DNA from: RECM01 sp047921215
GTDB taxonomy: Bacteria; Bacteroidota; Rhodothermia; Balneolales; Cyclonatronaceae
Direction: 5' to 3'
Assembly (NCBI GenBank): GCA_047921215.1
Contig: JBLRWO010000001.1
Location: 200,104-264,103, forward strand
Length of the DNA: 64,000 bases
Below are positions 62,845-64,000 of this stretch, in pieces. Below the pieces are notes generated by a model. That model saw only the letters and a list, made by a program, of their open reading frames with translations, was not told where the DNA came from and searched no databases. The position numbers were made by a program, and so were the translations under genes. Position 1 is the stretch's first letter. Every line of letters begins with the position of its first letter.

Positions 62845-62988
62845 ATGAACACCCCGCTCAGCCATAACGACTCCGACCTCAGGCTTGCCCGCAACATCGG
62901 AAGCCTGACCGAGAGTGGTCTGCCCCTGGCCGAAGAATTGCAGGACCACAGCCGCTGGATGGATCACCTGCTCACCTTAAAAGCAGAA
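62845..62988 (+). pseudogene. N-terminal gene fragment before the TonB-receptor remnant
   Basis: ATG 62845 begins about 48 plausible codons (NDSDLRLARNIGSLTESGLP, then DHSRWMDHLLTLKAEQ) resembling the acidic, helical starts of small proteins encoded next to ECF sigma factors. The frame runs on for 15 non-homologous codons to a stop at 63036 because it enters TonB-receptor sequence in the wrong frame. Interpreted as an N-terminus fused by deletion to an unrelated C-terminus. The family is not recognised with confidence. Confidence 0.4.
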
Positions 62989-62989
62989 C

Positions 62990-63232
62990 AGCCGGCTGGA
63001 TGCCTACCATCGACTGGATCTGGGCATCCGCTATGAACGCCCCTTTTCCGGGTTCGATCTGGAGGTTAACCTGGCGGCTTATAACGTGTACAACCGCGAC
63101 AACACGTTATACCGCGACCCGGTTATGGTCATTAACCGGTCGGAACGCGTTATTCCGGTAGCAGAATTCATCTACCTTGATGTGTACGATCTCAGGTTTA
63201 AGCCGTCCTTCGAAGTCCGTTTCCGGTTTTAG
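62990..63232 (+). pseudogene. C-terminal remnant of a TonB-dependent receptor
   Basis: An 81-codon frame without a start of its own: SRLDAYHRLDLGIRYERPF, FDLEVNLAAYNVYNRDN, and a last strand YDLRFKPSFEVRFRF ending in Phe before TAG at 63230-63232. This is the typical final part of Bacteroidota TonB-dependent outer-membrane receptors, including the asparagine-tyrosine NVYNR phrase and the terminal aromatic residue needed for barrel assembly. The upstream ~700 residues are absent; an in-frame stop lies at 62978-62980. Confidence 0.8.
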
Positions 63233-63328
63233 TAATTCCGTTTCTGGCAATTCCGGGTTCTGGCAATTCCGGGATTCAGCAATTTCAGGATTCAACAAAT
63301 CCGTTTCTGTCAAATCCGGGTTTCAGGA
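63233..63328 (+). repeat. Degenerate tandem repeats next to the group II intron
   Basis: About six imperfect copies of a 16-18-nt unit built on ATTCCGGGTTCTGGCA (e.g. TCTGGCAATTCCGGG twice, then ATTCAGCAATTTCAGG, AAATCCGTTTCTGTCA). They begin right after the TonB-receptor stop and abut the 3' end of the intron. Confidence 0.6.
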
Positions 63329-63340
63329 ATCGAGTAGGAA

Positions 63341-63368
63341 GATAAAAGTATCCAGGGATACTTTTATC
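63341..63368 (-). ncRNA. Group II intron domain VI-like hairpin
   Basis: GATAAAAGTATCC and GGATACTTTTATC form a perfect 13-bp stem with a 2-nt loop, immediately after domain V and 11 nt before the inferred intron 3' end. Position and shape fit domain VI, but the usual bulged branch-point A is not obvious in a perfect stem, so branching may be impaired or the hairpin may have another origin. Confidence 0.55.
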
Positions 63369-63375
63369 TGTCCTC

Positions 63376-63413
63376 TCACACCACCGTACGTACGGTTCCG
63401 TATACGGCGGTTC
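63376..63413 (-). ncRNA. Group II intron domain V
   Basis: On the minus strand GAACCGCCGTATACGG begins the hairpin and CGTACGGTGGTG closes it, giving a lower stem ACCGCCGUA/UACGGUGGU as in domain V, the catalytic core and the most conserved part of group II introns. It starts at the maturase stop codon (63412-63414). Confidence 0.7.
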
Positions 63414-64000
63414 ATGAAGCCTTTGAAAGTTTCAGGTGATGGTCGGTCAGACGTATGAGCCCGATGGATTCAAAGAATTTAGCAGGGTAGGCCTGATTCA
63501 TGTGGCTGGCTCCGGCGTTCCACCATGGGCCCCGGCCATTGGTGGCCGATTTCCAGGCTCTTGCCTCGTCCAGCCCTGCTTTCATCAGGCGCTTTGCCCG
63601 GGTAAACGTGCGTTTCCACTGTCGCCATAGTACGCACCGCAGGCGGCGACGTATCCATCCATCCAGTTCTTCAAGGATGCCTCGTACCTGCGTGTGCCGG
63701 AAGTAATTCATCCAGCCTCTTAGTACAGGCACGAGCTTGGCAATCAGTTTGGACAGGCTTTGTCCGCGTCCGGCCCGGAACAGGTTCCTGAGTTTTCCCC
63801 GCAGTCGTTGCACCGATCCGGCAGCGATCTTCAGCCACCCGTACCGGGGCAGGCCGGTAGCGGCCCTGCCTGAGTTGTTCTTTGATCACCTCCCAGCGCG
63901 TGCTAAGCCAGTCCGCCAGCTCACGATGGGCGTAGCCCATAGGCAAACCGGCAGATCTCCCCGGGTAATGCGCATTCACCTTGCCGCTTATGCCCGCCAC
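63412..64000 (-). pseudogene. ltrA: Group II intron reverse transcriptase/maturase with RT core deleted
   Basis: The N-terminal part (64000 to about 63845) reads ELADWLSTRWEVIKEQLRQG then RYRPAPVRV, the segment before RT domain 1 of LtrA-type proteins. It is followed directly, in another frame, by GWLKIAAGSVQRLRGKLRN and the maturase X/GIIM region LRGWMNYFRHTQVRGILEEL, ending SATNGRGPWWNAGASHMNQA and a stop at 63412. RT domains 1-7, including the YADD active site (about 250-300 residues), are missing and the join is frameshifted. The protein cannot reverse transcribe. The frame enters from beyond the right edge. Confidence 0.8.

Larger units (their letters stand above)
63329..64000 (-). mobile_element. 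Group II intron, 3' part, with internally deleted maturase ORF
   Basis: Read on the minus strand, the element has a reverse-transcriptase/maturase remnant, a domain V-like hairpin, a domain VI-like hairpin and a 3' end CCTACTCGAT (63338-63329), the terminus seen in several bacterial group II intron classes. The intron enters from beyond the right edge, so its 5' end is unseen. Flanking 3' exon sequence is the degenerate repeat TCCTGAAACCCGG. The RNA end looks complete while the protein is not (see the maturase entry). Confidence 0.75.

Overview
The window (about 53% GC by eye, 64 kb) looks like chromosome of a Bacteroidota-related bacterium, most probably of the Balneolota/Rhodothermota group. 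The signs are a type IX secretion (Por) C-terminal sorting domain with the NYPNPFNP motif on an amylase, many short lipoproteins, few Shine-Dalgarno sites, frequent TTG starts, a TonB-receptor fragment ending in Phe, acidic and highly charged linkers that suggest a salt-adapted cell, and an SDR-type threonine dehydrogenase next to Kbl. The species is not identifiable from sequence alone.

Layout. 1-2.9 kb (-): cytochrome c maturation genes ccmC-(ccmD-like)-ccmE-ccmF, with ccmF running off the left edge; CcmE is the cysteine (CxxxY) variant. 3.1-3.6 kb: a small PH-domain membrane protein. 3.7-14.1 kb (+): a complete branched-chain amino-acid operon, ilvB-ilvN-ilvC-cimA-leuA-leuC-leuD-leuB. It is preceded by a leader with a short Ile/Leu/Val-rich reading frame and overlapping inverted repeats, and closed by an intrinsic terminator. 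The operon makes isoleucine precursor from pyruvate via citramalate; ilvD, ilvE and ilvA are absent. 14.4-20.3 kb: fasciclin lipoprotein, serine hydrolase, TM2 and DUF2752 membrane proteins, MFS exporter, rRNA methyltransferase. 20.5-22.1 kb (-): an overlapping cluster of an ArsC-like protein, a DUF3108 protein and dUTPase. 22.2-31.9 kb (+): lipoprotein, small helix-turn-helix-like protein, biotinyl carrier protein, murA, RNase E/G, hslVU, C-terminal processing protease. 32.1-34.7 kb (-): four genes chained by 4-nt overlaps (EVE protein, dCTP deaminase, BFD-like Fe-S protein, rsmE). 34.8-37.1 kb (-): ackA-pta. 37.3-42.9 kb: secreted GH13 enzyme, kinase-TPR sensor, periplasmic binding lipoprotein. 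43.3-53 kb (-): alaS, pyruvate dehydrogenase E1 alpha/E1 beta/E2, then the dTDP-rhamnose genes rfbA-rfbD-rfbC-rfbB. 53.1-58.2 kb (+): retropepsin-like protease, RimK and an M14-type hydrolase in tight order, then a class V aminotransferase and a YihY membrane protein. 59.5-61.7 kb (-): tdh-kbl threonine catabolism.

The right end (59.1-64 kb) is a zone of gene decay around tdh-kbl. It holds an ECF sigma factor lacking its middle, a frameshifted lipoprotein, the last ~80 residues of a TonB-dependent receptor abutting an unrelated N-terminus, and a group II intron whose RNA 3' end looks intact but whose reverse transcriptase has lost its central domains. No rRNA, tRNA, CRISPR array, prophage or defence system was found. 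The strongest candidates for something undescribed are the ilv leader/attenuator and the cluster of deletion derivatives at the right end.
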